Assembly (NCBI GenBank): GCA_963697675.1
Contig: CAVOOW010000006.1
Coordinates: 1,488,001 to 1,552,000, forward strand
Source: CAVOOW01 sp963697675
GTDB taxonomy: Bacteria; Actinomycetota; Actinomycetes; JACCUZ01
DNA length: 64,000 nucleotides
Reading direction: 5' to 3'
Made by a program: the position numbers and the translations under genes. Under the pieces are notes generated by a model. It was not told the origin of the DNA and ran no database searches. It was given only the letters and a program-made list of their open reading frames with translations. Positions 53,189 to 61,395 of this stretch are shown here, one piece after another (within the stretch, counting starts at the first letter, position 1; each line of letters opens with the position of its first letter).

Positions 53189-54070
53189 ATGCCGATAGAG
53201 CTACTGGCCACCTGTTGGACTCACGCCGGGGACGCGGTTCCGATCGCTGGTGGCCATCTGAGTCCGTTGGACCTGCGGGTCAGGGCGCGGGCCGTGGCCG
53301 CGGCCGGTTTCACCGGCATCGGTTTCACCATTGACGATCTGGAGGCCGCGAAGGCTACCCACGGCTTGCCGCAGGTGAAACGGATCTGCGAGGACCTCGG
53401 CCTGGTCCATCTCGAGGTTGAGCTGCTCGAGAACTGGTGGACCACCGACCGTCGTCGTCGGGAATCGGATGAGACGCGGGCGTCGCTGCTCGCCGCCGCC
53501 GAGGTTCTCGAGGCACGACAGATCAAGATCGGACCAGACGTAGAGGTCATCGTCGATGGCGCTGTCCCACCACTGGCCGACGTTGCGCACTGGGCGGCGG
53601 AGCTGCATCAGTTGGCCGTGCAGGCTGCAGAGGTAGGAACCAGGGTGGCGCTGGAACCGCTGCCGTTCTCCAACATCCCCGACTTCAGGTTGGCCGCGGA
53701 ACTCGTCCGCGCCGCAGATCATCCAGCGGCCGGCCTGGTGGTCGACATCTGGCACCTGGAGCGTGGACCCTCCACCCTGGCTGACATTGCCGAGATCCCC
53801 GGTGGCAAGGTGTTTGTCGTCGAGCTCAACGATGCCCCTGCACCGCAGTCCACCGATCTGTTCCTCGACACCATCCACCACCGGGTGCTGTGCGGATCGG
53901 GAACGTTCGACGTCCAAGCCTTCATCGAAACACTGCAACAGATCGGCTTCGCCGGACCATGGAGTGTCGAGATTCTCTCCGAGACGCACCGCCGACGGCC
54001 CCTGCAGGAGGCGCTGGTGGACGCGCACCGCACGACAATGGCGCTGCTCGACAAGCTGACAGCTCATTAG
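53189..54070 (+). CDS. Sugar phosphate isomerase/epimerase (xylose-isomerase-like TIM barrel)
   Basis: 293 residues with the AP-endonuclease-2-like barrel: MPIELLATCWTHAGDAVPIAGGHLSPLDLRVRARAVAAAGFTGIGF, then LEVELLENWW, VALEPLPFSNIPD, GLVVDIWHLERG, VFVVELNDAP and WSVEILSE. The Glu, Asp, His and Glu residues in these beta-strand ends form the metal site. ATG 53189 lies right after a gene-poor stretch. The frame extends upstream to 52997 without protein-like sequence. It stands alone, 95 bases before DUF899. Likely acts on a keto-sugar or an inosose-type cyclitol; no partner gene is nearby to narrow this. Confidence 0.87.
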   Translation: MPIELLATCWTHAGDAVPIAGGHLSPLDLRVRARAVAAAGFTGIGFTIDDLEAAKATHGLPQVKRICEDLGLVHLEVELLENWWTTDRRRRESDETRASLLAAAEVLEARQIKIGPDVEVIVDGAVPPLADVAHWAAELHQLAVQAAEVGTRVALEPLPFSNIPDFRLAAELVRAADHPAAGLVVDIWHLERGPSTLADIAEIPGGKVFVVELNDAPAPQSTDLFLDTIHHRVLCGSGTFDVQAFIETLQQIGFAGPWSVEILSETHRRRPLQEALVDAHRTTMALLDKLTAH

Positions 54071-54165
54071 GAACAGCTGGGCCTCGATCGGGCTGTCGCA
54101 CAGTCGACTCCCGTATGGTCCCGTCCGTCCGCGGGCAAGACCGCTACGAGAGCATGGAGGCGATC

Positions 54166-54906
54166 ATGAACGACCAAGCACCCAGCCCAGCCCTCCCGCC
54201 TGTGGTGGACAGAAAGACCTGGCAGGAGGCGCGGGAAGCACTGTTCGCACGGGAGAAGGCGCACACGCGCGAAGGGGACGCGATCGCAGCGGCGCGGCGG
54301 CGGCTGCCGATGGTGGAGGTCGACGCCACCATCGAGGTCATCGGTCCGAACGGACCGATCACGATCCTCGACGTCTTCGAAGGCCGCAAGCAGCTCATCG
54401 CGTACTTCCACGCCTGGTGGCCCAGCCAACCCGCCGCAGAGCAATGCGAGGGATGCACGTTCTTCAACAGCCAGGTCCGCGAGCTGTCCTACATCCACTC
54501 CCGCGACGCCACGTACGCCGTGCTCTGCAAGGGCCCGTACGAGGAGAGCGTCCGCTACCGGGACTTCCTGGGCTTGGACATGCCGTGGTACTCGGTCGAG
54601 AAGACGGCGGCGCAACTCCTGGAGGGTCGTGACTGGCAGCGTCACCACCTCGTCTGCTACGTCCGCGACGGCGAGCGGGTGTTCGAGACCTACTACACCG
54701 GCGGTCGCGGCGTCGAGATCATGGCGCCCACCCACGGGCTGCTGGACATGACCGTCTACGGACGCCAGGAGACGTGGGAGGACTCCCCCGACGGCTGGCC
54801 CCAGCCCTGGGGTGACGCCAAGAACCCCGAGGTCTGGCGTACGAACGGGCGCCCCATCGCCCAGTGGTCCCGCATCGAAGCCGGCCGCTCCGACGAGCTG
54901 ACCTAA
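54166..54906 (+). CDS. DUF899 thioredoxin-like protein
   Basis: 246 residues, intact. The N-terminal helix (TWQEAREALFAREKAHTREGDAIAAARRRLPMVEVD) matches the DUF899 opening, then ILDVFEGRKQLIAYFHAWW, a CxxC in EQCEGCTFFNSQ, WYSVEKTAAQLLEGRDW and RVFETYYTGGRGVEIM. I chose ATG 54166 because GGAGG (54156-54160) sits 5 nt upstream. ATG 54154 is also in frame. It is a paralogue of the frameshifted gene at 35797 but clearly diverged. The fold suggests redox or thiol chemistry. The gene is convergent with the phosphotransferase. Confidence 0.88.
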   Translation: MNDQAPSPALPPVVDRKTWQEAREALFAREKAHTREGDAIAAARRRLPMVEVDATIEVIGPNGPITILDVFEGRKQLIAYFHAWWPSQPAAEQCEGCTFFNSQVRELSYIHSRDATYAVLCKGPYEESVRYRDFLGLDMPWYSVEKTAAQLLEGRDWQRHHLVCYVRDGERVFETYYTGGRGVEIMAPTHGLLDMTVYGRQETWEDSPDGWPQPWGDAKNPEVWRTNGRPIAQWSRIEAGRSDELT

Positions 54907-54960
54907 GGATCAGCCGAGCAGCAACGAATCGGCTCTAGGTCCGAGTCACAACGAGGCTGC

Positions 54961-55692
54961 TCAGACCGCTCGAACTTCGGCGAGCCGCCTGACGGCATAC
55001 TCGTCGTCCCAGCAGACGGCGGCTTCCCATGCGGCCGACGCTTGCGCGGCGATGTCGTGCGCGCCGTCGTCGAGACCGGCGGCGTTGTGGGGCAGCACCA
55101 GGTCGAGGTCGGGGACGTCTACGTGCGACTCGTCCCAGTCGATCATCGCGACCCGATCGGCGGTCATGCGGATGTTGCCCGGGTTGGTGTCGCCGTGGAC
55201 GACGGATGTCTGACGGCCGGTGAGCCGCGCCCACGCTGCTCGGCATCGAGCAACGCCCTCCGCCGGCATTGCGCCGAGGTCGATCCTCGTCCCGGTCTCG
55301 GCGTGCAAGAGGTCGGTCGACGATCGCCAGCCGGGGCGCTGCGGCCAGCCCTGCGTCAACCGATGCAGCTGGCGGAGCGTGTCGGCGACGCGACGCCAGT
55401 CCTCCTCCGTCTCGGGCCGTCCGCCGACCACGTAGGTCATTACCATCAGACCGTCGGCGAAAGGCCTGCCGTCCCTCGTCGAGATCGGGACCGGCACCGT
55501 CAGCCCTTCACGGTCGAGATGTCGCAGCAGGTCGGTCTCCCACGCGAGATCAGGGTCGCTGCGGTCGCCAAGACGACCGACCGCCAGCTGTCCGTTGACG
55601 CGCACGCTCCACACCTGGTTGGCGACTCCGCCAGCAAGGGGTTCGATGCGAGCGACGTCGTCACCCCACTGCTCGAGTGCCTCCCATCCCAT
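54961..55692 (-). CDS. Aminoglycoside-phosphotransferase-like kinase
   Basis: 243 residues with the protein-kinase-like APH fold. The nucleotide-binding lobe is IEPLAGGVANQVWSVRVNGQLAVGRLG. The catalytic loop is VVHGDTNPGNIRM (Asp base in HGD, Asn for metal), and the metal-binding motif is VAMIDWDESHVDVPDLDL. ATG 55692 begins MGWEALEQWGDDVARIEPL. The frame opens earlier, at 55746, without support. Members phosphorylate aminoglycosides, macrolides, choline, homoserine or sugars, so resistance should not be assumed. It is a single gene convergent with DUF899. Confidence 0.85.
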   Translation of the reverse strand: MGWEALEQWGDDVARIEPLAGGVANQVWSVRVNGQLAVGRLGDRSDPDLAWETDLLRHLDREGLTVPVPISTRDGRPFADGLMVMTYVVGGRPETEEDWRRVADTLRQLHRLTQGWPQRPGWRSSTDLLHAETGTRIDLGAMPAEGVARCRAAWARLTGRQTSVVHGDTNPGNIRMTADRVAMIDWDESHVDVPDLDLVLPHNAAGLDDGAHDIAAQASAAWEAAVCWDDEYAVRRLAEVRAV

Positions 55693-55838
55693 GGGCCACA
55701 TCTTCGCTGAACTCCGAACATCGCTCGTGCGCGAGGTGCGGTGCACCTTCTAGCGCAGTAAGGACGAGCCTGACGGCCTCATGCGCACCGCGAGGGGCGG
55801 CGGCACTGGTCTTCCCTGGAGGCCGCCTGGACCTGCGA

Positions 55839-56102
55839 TCAGGAAGCGAGCTGGTGAGTGCGCTGCTGGGCGAGATTGTTGGCGAGGATGCTGCGAATCA
55901 TGTCGACCTCGGCACCAAGCTGACCCTCGATCGTGCCGAGCAGGTCGTCGACGGAGGCCTGCGTGGTGAAGGACGCGAGCTCGCGCTGGAGCTCGCGATA
56001 TCGGGTACGCACCTGTCGGCGCTGGCTCAGGTCGTCGCGAACGGCGGTCCAGAGCTGACGCGGGCGGACGCGGTGGGTCTTGCCTTGGGCGGTGTTGTTC
56101 AT
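55839..56102 (-). CDS. Small helical hypothetical protein divergent from LysR
   Basis: 87 residues: MNNTAQGKTHRVRPRQLW, then strongly helical, charged sequence (VRDDLSQRRQVRTRYRELQREL, LLGTIEGQLGAEVDMIRSILANNLAQQRTHQL). No membrane segment, no cysteine. It starts 76 bases from the LysR gene in the opposite direction, so it may be that regulator's target. The open frame extends upstream to 56504 antisense to lysR, but that part is not protein-like. Family not recognised. Confidence 0.6.
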   Translation of the reverse strand: MNNTAQGKTHRVRPRQLWTAVRDDLSQRRQVRTRYRELQRELASFTTQASVDDLLGTIEGQLGAEVDMIRSILANNLAQQRTHQLAS

Positions 56103-56178
56103 GAGTCCAGGCTCCCGCACCCCGATCCATACGTCCAATGCTCCTTTTCGCACTGACTCATGCGCTAGCGTCATGGTT

Positions 56179-57066
56179 ATGGACACGGATGCCTTGCGCT
56201 GGTTCCAACAAGTTGCCGACGGAGTGACGGTCACCGAGGTCGCCGACATCGAGAGGGTCAGCCAGCCAGGTGTGTCCAGGGCGCTGGCCCGCCTCGAGCA
56301 GGAAGTCGGCGCCCCGTTGCTGCACAAGAGCGGACGGTTGCTCCGGCCGACCGCGGCAGGCAACGCGTTCAAGCGGCACGTCGACACGTGCCTGCACGCC
56401 TTGGACGACGGTTTGGCGGCCGTCAACGAGCTCGTCGATCCACAGACCGGCACGATCACCGTCGCCTTCCAGCTCTCCCTCGGCACCTGGCTCGTGCCCG
56501 CCATGATCAGCCAGTTTCGTGAGGATCACCCGCAGGTGATGTTCCGACTCGAGCAGTCCGACGACGCACTCGGATCCTCACTCGTTTCGGGCGGCCGCAT
56601 CGACCTTGAATTCACCGCCCGTCGACCCCGCAACCCGGCAGTCCACTGGGAGCGCCTGTTGACCCAGCCGCTGTTCCTCGCAGTGCCTTCCGGACACCGC
56701 CTCGCCGGCCAGCAAGAGGTGCACCTGGCCGAGGTGGCAGACGAAGACTTCGTGATGCTGCGCCAGACATGGGCCTTGCGCGTGCTGTCCGATGAGCTGT
56801 GCGCTGCAGCAGGTTTCGTCCCCCGCGTCGCATTCGAAGGTGATGACCTGCCGGTGATCCGGGGCTTCGTCGCCGCGGGACTGGGCGTCGCCATCGTCCC
56901 CGCAGCGGGCTCGGCTCTGCCGCCGGCAAGTCCACGCTCCGAACCGTTGCTCAGAATCCTCGACGACGGCGCACATCGACAGGTTGGACTGGCCTGGTCC
57001 GAGGAACGTCGCCTGCAGCCATCGGCCGAACTGTTCCGCCAGCACGTGCTCGGCCGAGACCACTGA
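56179..57066 (+). CDS. LysR-family transcriptional regulator
   Basis: 295 residues. The N-terminal helix-turn-helix (LRWFQQVADGVTVTEVADIERVSQPGVSRALARLEQEVGAPLLHK) and the linker helix are canonical. The effector domain has the two Rossmann-like lobes (TITVAFQLSLGTWLVPAMISQF, IDLEFTARRP, FVMLRQTW, GFVAAGLGVAIVPA). ATG 56179 or 56173 is possible; both lack a strong ribosome site. The divergent 76-base gap to the small protein at 56102 is the expected binding region. Ligand unknown. Confidence 0.9.
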   Translation: MDTDALRWFQQVADGVTVTEVADIERVSQPGVSRALARLEQEVGAPLLHKSGRLLRPTAAGNAFKRHVDTCLHALDDGLAAVNELVDPQTGTITVAFQLSLGTWLVPAMISQFREDHPQVMFRLEQSDDALGSSLVSGGRIDLEFTARRPRNPAVHWERLLTQPLFLAVPSGHRLAGQQEVHLAEVADEDFVMLRQTWALRVLSDELCAAAGFVPRVAFEGDDLPVIRGFVAAGLGVAIVPAAGSALPPASPRSEPLLRILDDGAHRQVGLAWSEERRLQPSAELFRQHVLGRDH

Positions 57067-57358
57067 GTACGCGACCTCGCCCCCTCCGTCAGCCGGGCCC
57101 ACCCCGGGGTCGCCGTCCTCACGACGTCGGCTTCCAGCCCCGCGTAGGCCGTTGCACACCGTGGCATAAGAGATGTGGCGTACACGGAGCCGTTGAGACG
57201 CGGCACGTTGATCTTGCGAGACGTTGACAGCGGAAGCGGTCAGTCACGGGCGGCCACGTTGAGTAGTAGTCCGAAAACATGTGCTTGCAGGCGTTGTTTC
57301 AGGAAAGAGTAGACGCGAGCCTGTGCCAGGTTCGCCACGGATTCGGGGGTGGTGGTGG

Positions 57359-58822
57359 GTGGTTGAGAGCAAGCGACCGACGGGCGCGTCGAGCGGTGAG
57401 GATCCAAACGTCGAGCCCCCCGAGGTCATCGACCTGCGCGGGCATGAGGAACGCGCCGGCGGCGATGAGTCGGTGGGCGCCAAGCAACGCACGTCTATAG
57501 AGGCAGGACCAGCACCGTCGAGCGGCAGTCTGACTGCGAATGAGTGGTGGGACTGGGCCAGTCTCACGCAGAAGATCTACGACGCCCAGCACCAGGCGCG
57601 ATGGCCCAACGGTGGCGCGACACGTCGTAGAGCGGACTCGAACACACCGCAACCTGCAACTGGGCGGCTGAGTCCCGAGGACTGGACGGTCTGGGTCGAG
57701 CTGGGTCAGAAGATCTCGCAGCCGCGCGCAGATGCCGTGTCGACAACCGACGACGCCGAGGACATCGACGGCGTACTCGAGGCTGTCGTCGCGGCCCCGG
57801 ACGCTGAACCTGAGGCCGTCGAGCAGGCCGCGCCAGAGACCGGCACCCCGGATCCCCCCGAACCCGCCCCCGACGTGCCCGCGTACCTCGCGGAGACGCG
57901 TGGGCCAGAGGTTCGGCATGAGAGAGCGGCGGCATCGCGCCCCAGGCTGCCCCGTGCGGCCACGCCCGTAGGCCCAGCAGTGGTGGTCGAACACAAGGCG
58001 ACCACTGGCAGGTCTGCGCGACGCCGCGCCGGGTTCCTCGGCCTGGCGGCTCTCGGCTTGGTCGTGCTCCTGGTTCTCCTAGTGGCGAACCAGCCCGGTC
58101 GGGAGCCGGCGCCAAGTGGAGAGGTCGATGCACGCGCGCTGAATGCGGCGACAGTGCGCTGGCTCGAGGGCAATGTTGCACCTGGGGCGCGGGTTCTGGC
58201 TCCACCTCAGCTGGTGCCTCAGCTGCAGCGGGCATTGCCGCGGCGAACGATCATCCCTTACGGCGACGCAGCGAAGCAGTCGACCGACCTGATCATCGTG
58301 TCCACCAGTTCGGAGCGAACGCCCACAGATGACACCACTCGTAGCATTGCCGATCGCGCCGTCCCCGTCGCAAGGCTCGGGGACGGGACGCTCGAAATGC
58401 GTGAGGTCGTCAGCACCCGCGAGGCGGCATCGAACACGGTGGCTGCACGTCGTAGCGCAGGACGCGAGTTGGTGCGCCGATTGGCGCTGCGCCTTACTCC
58501 TGCGGCGTGGTCCGAGCTGATCAACGGCAAGGTCGACAGGCGTCTCATGACGACGTTGGCACGGCTCTCGGGTCAACACAGCCTAGACATCGCAGATTTC
58601 CCAGCGGACCCCGTGAGCCAGGAGGCTCACGCTCCGGGACGGACTGTGGCGCTCACGGCTATCGACGGGTCTCCGGTCGGTCCGGACGGCAGTGCCGCTA
58701 CGACCATGAGTGCCGCCCTCAAGTCTGCCTTCGGTGAGACGTCCCCGAAGGCCGACGTGCGACTGGGCAATGGAGAGCTCACGTTCGTCCTGCTCTATCC
58801 GTTGCCGGCCCATGACTCCTGA
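57359..58822 (+). CDS. Single-TM surface-anchored protein with duplicated Trp motif, first gene of the sortase operon
   Basis: About 487 residues. A disordered cytoplasmic N-part carries two similar motifs about 47 residues apart: LTANEWWDWASLTQKIYDA and LSPEDWTVWVELGQKISQP (pattern LxxxxWxxWxxLxQKI). A Pro/Glu/Ala-rich spacer leads to one helix (AGFLGLAALGLVVLLVLLVAN, about 225-244) and an extracytoplasmic domain beginning LNAATVRWLEGNVAPGARVLAPPQLVPQL. That domain has alternating helix and strand, and no catalytic motif I recognise. There is no LPxTG signal. Start GTG 57359 follows a G-rich tract; the frame extends upstream to 57281. Thirty bases separate it from the lipoprotein gene. Function unknown. 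Confidence 0.75.
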   Translation: MVESKRPTGASSGEDPNVEPPEVIDLRGHEERAGGDESVGAKQRTSIEAGPAPSSGSLTANEWWDWASLTQKIYDAQHQARWPNGGATRRRADSNTPQPATGRLSPEDWTVWVELGQKISQPRADAVSTTDDAEDIDGVLEAVVAAPDAEPEAVEQAAPETGTPDPPEPAPDVPAYLAETRGPEVRHERAAASRPRLPRAATPVGPAVVVEHKATTGRSARRRAGFLGLAALGLVVLLVLLVANQPGREPAPSGEVDARALNAATVRWLEGNVAPGARVLAPPQLVPQLQRALPRRTIIPYGDAAKQSTDLIIVSTSSERTPTDDTTRSIADRAVPVARLGDGTLEMREVVSTREAASNTVAARRSAGRELVRRLALRLTPAAWSELINGKVDRRLMTTLARLSGQHSLDIADFPADPVSQEAHAPGRTVALTAIDGSPVGPDGSAATTMSAALKSAFGETSPKADVRLGNGELTFVLLYPLPAHDS

Positions 58823-58852
58823 CCGCAACGATATCGACGAGGGGACTCTTCG

Positions 58853-60175
58853 ATGACTCACCAGCGCACGCCACGACGCGGGCGCCACTACCCGTGGCGT
58901 CCGACGACCGCACTACTGCTCGCGGTCATCTGCTCGGCATGCACGTCGAACGCCGGGCAGATCAGTTCGGGTGCCACGGCCACGCCGTCACCGAAACATA
59001 GTCACACGATGACGCAACCACACACGTCGACGACTGCTGGGCACGACGCGGCGGACGTACGCCTGCTCCTCGAACAAGTCCTCGGACACCACGCCATCCT
59101 GATGGTCCGGCTCATGCGTGGTCCGGTTGACGAGGAGCCAAAGTTCGTCGACGCCGCGCAGGACGCCCTTGCTCGCAACACCGACGAGCTGGTCGGTGCC
59201 GTCTCCGCGGTCTACGGCACGTCCGCCGGGCAGGCGTTTCGAGCGTTGTGGAACGAGCACGTCGATGCGTTGAAGGCCTATAGCGTGGCTTTGGCCGACG
59301 GGGACGACTCGGAGATGAAGAAGGAGATGGACACCCTCGACGCCTACGCTGCGAAGTACGGCGAGGCAGTGTCGCAACTCACGCAGGGCCGACTCTCGGC
59401 TGCGGCCGTGACCAAGGGCGTTGCCAAACACATTCACCATCTTGTCGCGGCAGCCGATGCATACGCTGCCAAGGACTACGACGAGGCGTTCGCGATGGAA
59501 CGCATGGCATACGCGGGAATGTTCGGCACCGGGAAGGCCCTGGCCGGCGCTGCCACCGAAAGCTCGTCCGGAGAGCTTCCCGCCGGCTTCGACAATCCCC
59601 CGGCGCAACTGCGGTCCGCGCTCGGACGGCTGCTCGGCGAACACGTCGAGCTTGCCTTCGACGCCACTCGGGCAGTCGTCACAGGTAACCCGTCCGCCAA
59701 CGCGGCCGCCCAGGCCCTCGACGGAAACACCCAGGACATCATCACGGCCATGCGGAGCGTTCTCGGCGCATCGGCTGCGGCACAGTTCAGCCAGGTCTGG
59801 GCCGGCCACATCGACGCACTGGTCGCCTTTGCCGTCGCAGTGGCCGACAAGGACGCTGCGGCACAGTCCGCCGCGCGTACCCGGCTGGACAAGTTCCCCG
59901 AGCGGCTCGGGGATGTGCTGCCATCGGCGTCACACGGCGCGGTGTCGGCGACGACCGTCATTGACGCGCTGCACGAACATGACCAGCAACTGCTCCAGCA
60001 GGTCACGTCCTACGCGGCAGGAGATTATGTAACCTCCCACGCGATCGCATATGACGGCTACCTACATATGCACGACATCGCGTCAACTCTCGCCGACGTG
60101 CTCGAGGGCCGGGCCGCTGGTGATTCGCCTCGGGGAGGAGCCGCGACCGGCGGAGGGTGGCTCGGGCGCCGGTGA
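58853..60175 (+). CDS. Lipoprotein with two tandem His-containing helical repeats
   Basis: 440 residues. The signal region ALLLAVICSAC ends in a lipobox-like Cys. The mature part consists of two similar units of about 165 residues. Unit 1 has VLGHHAILMVRLMRG, LWNEHVDALKAYSVALADGD and KHIHHLVAAADAYAAKDYDEA. Unit 2 has LLGEHVELAFDATRAV, VWAGHIDALVAFAVAVADKD and HEHDQQLLQQVTSYAAGDYVTSH. The shared W-x2-H-x-D-A-L and His-rich helices suggest a four-helix bundle that may bind metal. GAGGGG lies before ATG 58853. It overlaps the sortase gene (GTGA). I know of no assigned function. Confidence 0.8.
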   Translation: MTHQRTPRRGRHYPWRPTTALLLAVICSACTSNAGQISSGATATPSPKHSHTMTQPHTSTTAGHDAADVRLLLEQVLGHHAILMVRLMRGPVDEEPKFVDAAQDALARNTDELVGAVSAVYGTSAGQAFRALWNEHVDALKAYSVALADGDDSEMKKEMDTLDAYAAKYGEAVSQLTQGRLSAAAVTKGVAKHIHHLVAAADAYAAKDYDEAFAMERMAYAGMFGTGKALAGAATESSSGELPAGFDNPPAQLRSALGRLLGEHVELAFDATRAVVTGNPSANAAAQALDGNTQDIITAMRSVLGASAAAQFSQVWAGHIDALVAFAVAVADKDAAAQSAARTRLDKFPERLGDVLPSASHGAVSATTVIDALHEHDQQLLQQVTSYAAGDYVTSHAIAYDGYLHMHDIASTLADVLEGRAAGDSPRGGAATGGGWLGRR

Positions 60176-60852
60176 GCACGGCCACGTTGCGACACGCTGC
60201 CACCGACAAGGCACCCGTGCTCGCTCTCGTGTGTGCGCTGTTGGCAGCCGGGCTGCTCACCGGCTGTGGCACCGGAGGCCGGTCGGGCGGCGCGGCGCCG
60301 AAACAGGCGGCGAATGGGGTCCAGCCCGGTCCGACAGTGCGCGTGCCCCCCGCAGTGCGGAACTTCCGGTCCACCCGTGTTGTGCCCGCCACCCCACTGC
60401 CGGTCCGACTGCGCATCCCGTCGCTGCATGTCGACACCAGCCTCGAGCATCTCGGGCGCGGCAAGAGTGGGGCGATCCAGGTCCCCAGGCATTGGCTGCG
60501 TGCGGGATGGTATGAGAACAGCGCGCGTCCGGGCGAGCCCGGCGCGGCCGTGCTTCTTGGCCATGTCGACTCACCGCATGGCCCCGCCGTGTTCGCGGCC
60601 TTGTCGACGGTGCGGCGAGGTGCCCACATCCTGCTGGACCGCGCCGACGGGTCGTCAGTCGGCTTTCGCGTGATGCGGGTCGAGGTGCACAAGCGGACGC
60701 GCTTTCCAAAGGTTCGGGTCTACTGGCCGACGCTGCAGCGCGAGCTGCGGTTGATCACCTGCGGCGGTCAGTACGTTGGGTCTCGCGGCGGTTATCAGTC
60801 CAACGTTGTCGTGTTCGCCACCGCAGAGCCAACTGCTGGCCCAGGCCGCTGA
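60172..60852 (+). CDS. Class F sortase, lipoprotein-anchored
   Basis: 226 residues. The N-terminus has a hydrophobic stretch ending LLTGCGTGG, a good lipobox, so the enzyme may be lipid-anchored rather than held by an uncleaved helix. The catalytic domain starts PVRLRIPSLHVDTSLEHLG, with His in LLGHVDS, Cys in LITCGG and the probable Arg in GSRGGYQSNVVVFA. Sortases cut a sorting signal and join the protein to the wall or a partner. Class F substrates are poorly known and no LPxTG-type protein is adjacent. GTG 60172 overlaps the lipoprotein stop (GTGA). GTG 60157 is also in frame. Confidence 0.88.
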   Translation: MSTATLRHAATDKAPVLALVCALLAAGLLTGCGTGGRSGGAAPKQAANGVQPGPTVRVPPAVRNFRSTRVVPATPLPVRLRIPSLHVDTSLEHLGRGKSGAIQVPRHWLRAGWYENSARPGEPGAAVLLGHVDSPHGPAVFAALSTVRRGAHILLDRADGSSVGFRVMRVEVHKRTRFPKVRVYWPTLQRELRLITCGGQYVGSRGGYQSNVVVFATAEPTAGPGR

Positions 60853-61064
60853 GAAGCGCGACCGCGCCACACGCCGCGTCAGCGTGCTGCCCGAGGTTGC
60901 CCGCAGTGCCGGCGCAGCGGCTGGCTCAGGTCTGCCATCCGCCGCTGACGCCAACATGGTCGGTCGGCCCGTCAGCCATCGGAGAGGACGTCGGGAACGT
61001 GCCATTCGGACGCGGTGATGCCGAGTTCAGGTATGGGTTGGTCGTACCCGGGTAGACGCGGTCC

Positions 61065-61304
61065 ATGACCACTTCTGGAGACCGCTATGTCAAGCCCGCC
61101 GATGGTGAGGACCCGCGCGACATCGATCGGGAGCTCACCGATGCCGAGGTCGTCGCCCGACGAGAAGCCACCAGGCAGGTGAGCCACCAGCAGGAGGACA
61201 AGGGCGAGCAGGGCCTCTCGAGCGACGCCAAAGGGTTCGACGCGGCAGATCGCGACACCGTGGGCACCGAGGAGAGGCCAGCTACAGACCCAGCAGAGAC
61301 CTGA
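61065..61304 (+). CDS. Small acidic hypothetical protein
   Basis: 79 residues, highly charged and low in hydrophobics: DRYVKPADGEDPRDIDRELTDAEVVARREATRQVSHQQEDKGEQ. It is likely disordered or helical and soluble. There is no strong ribosome site before ATG 61065. It is isolated, 212 bases after the sortase and convergent with the TPP enzyme. The composition recalls small stress-type proteins, but I do not recognise the family. Confidence 0.5.
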   Translation: MTTSGDRYVKPADGEDPRDIDRELTDAEVVARREATRQVSHQQEDKGEQGLSSDAKGFDAADRDTVGTEERPATDPAET

Positions 61305-61395
61305 CCGCCCGCCAGAGGGTGCACGACCGGTCAGTATGGATGCGACGACCCGGGAGAGATCGGGGCGAGAGTCCTCACACTGTGGGGGAGTGACG

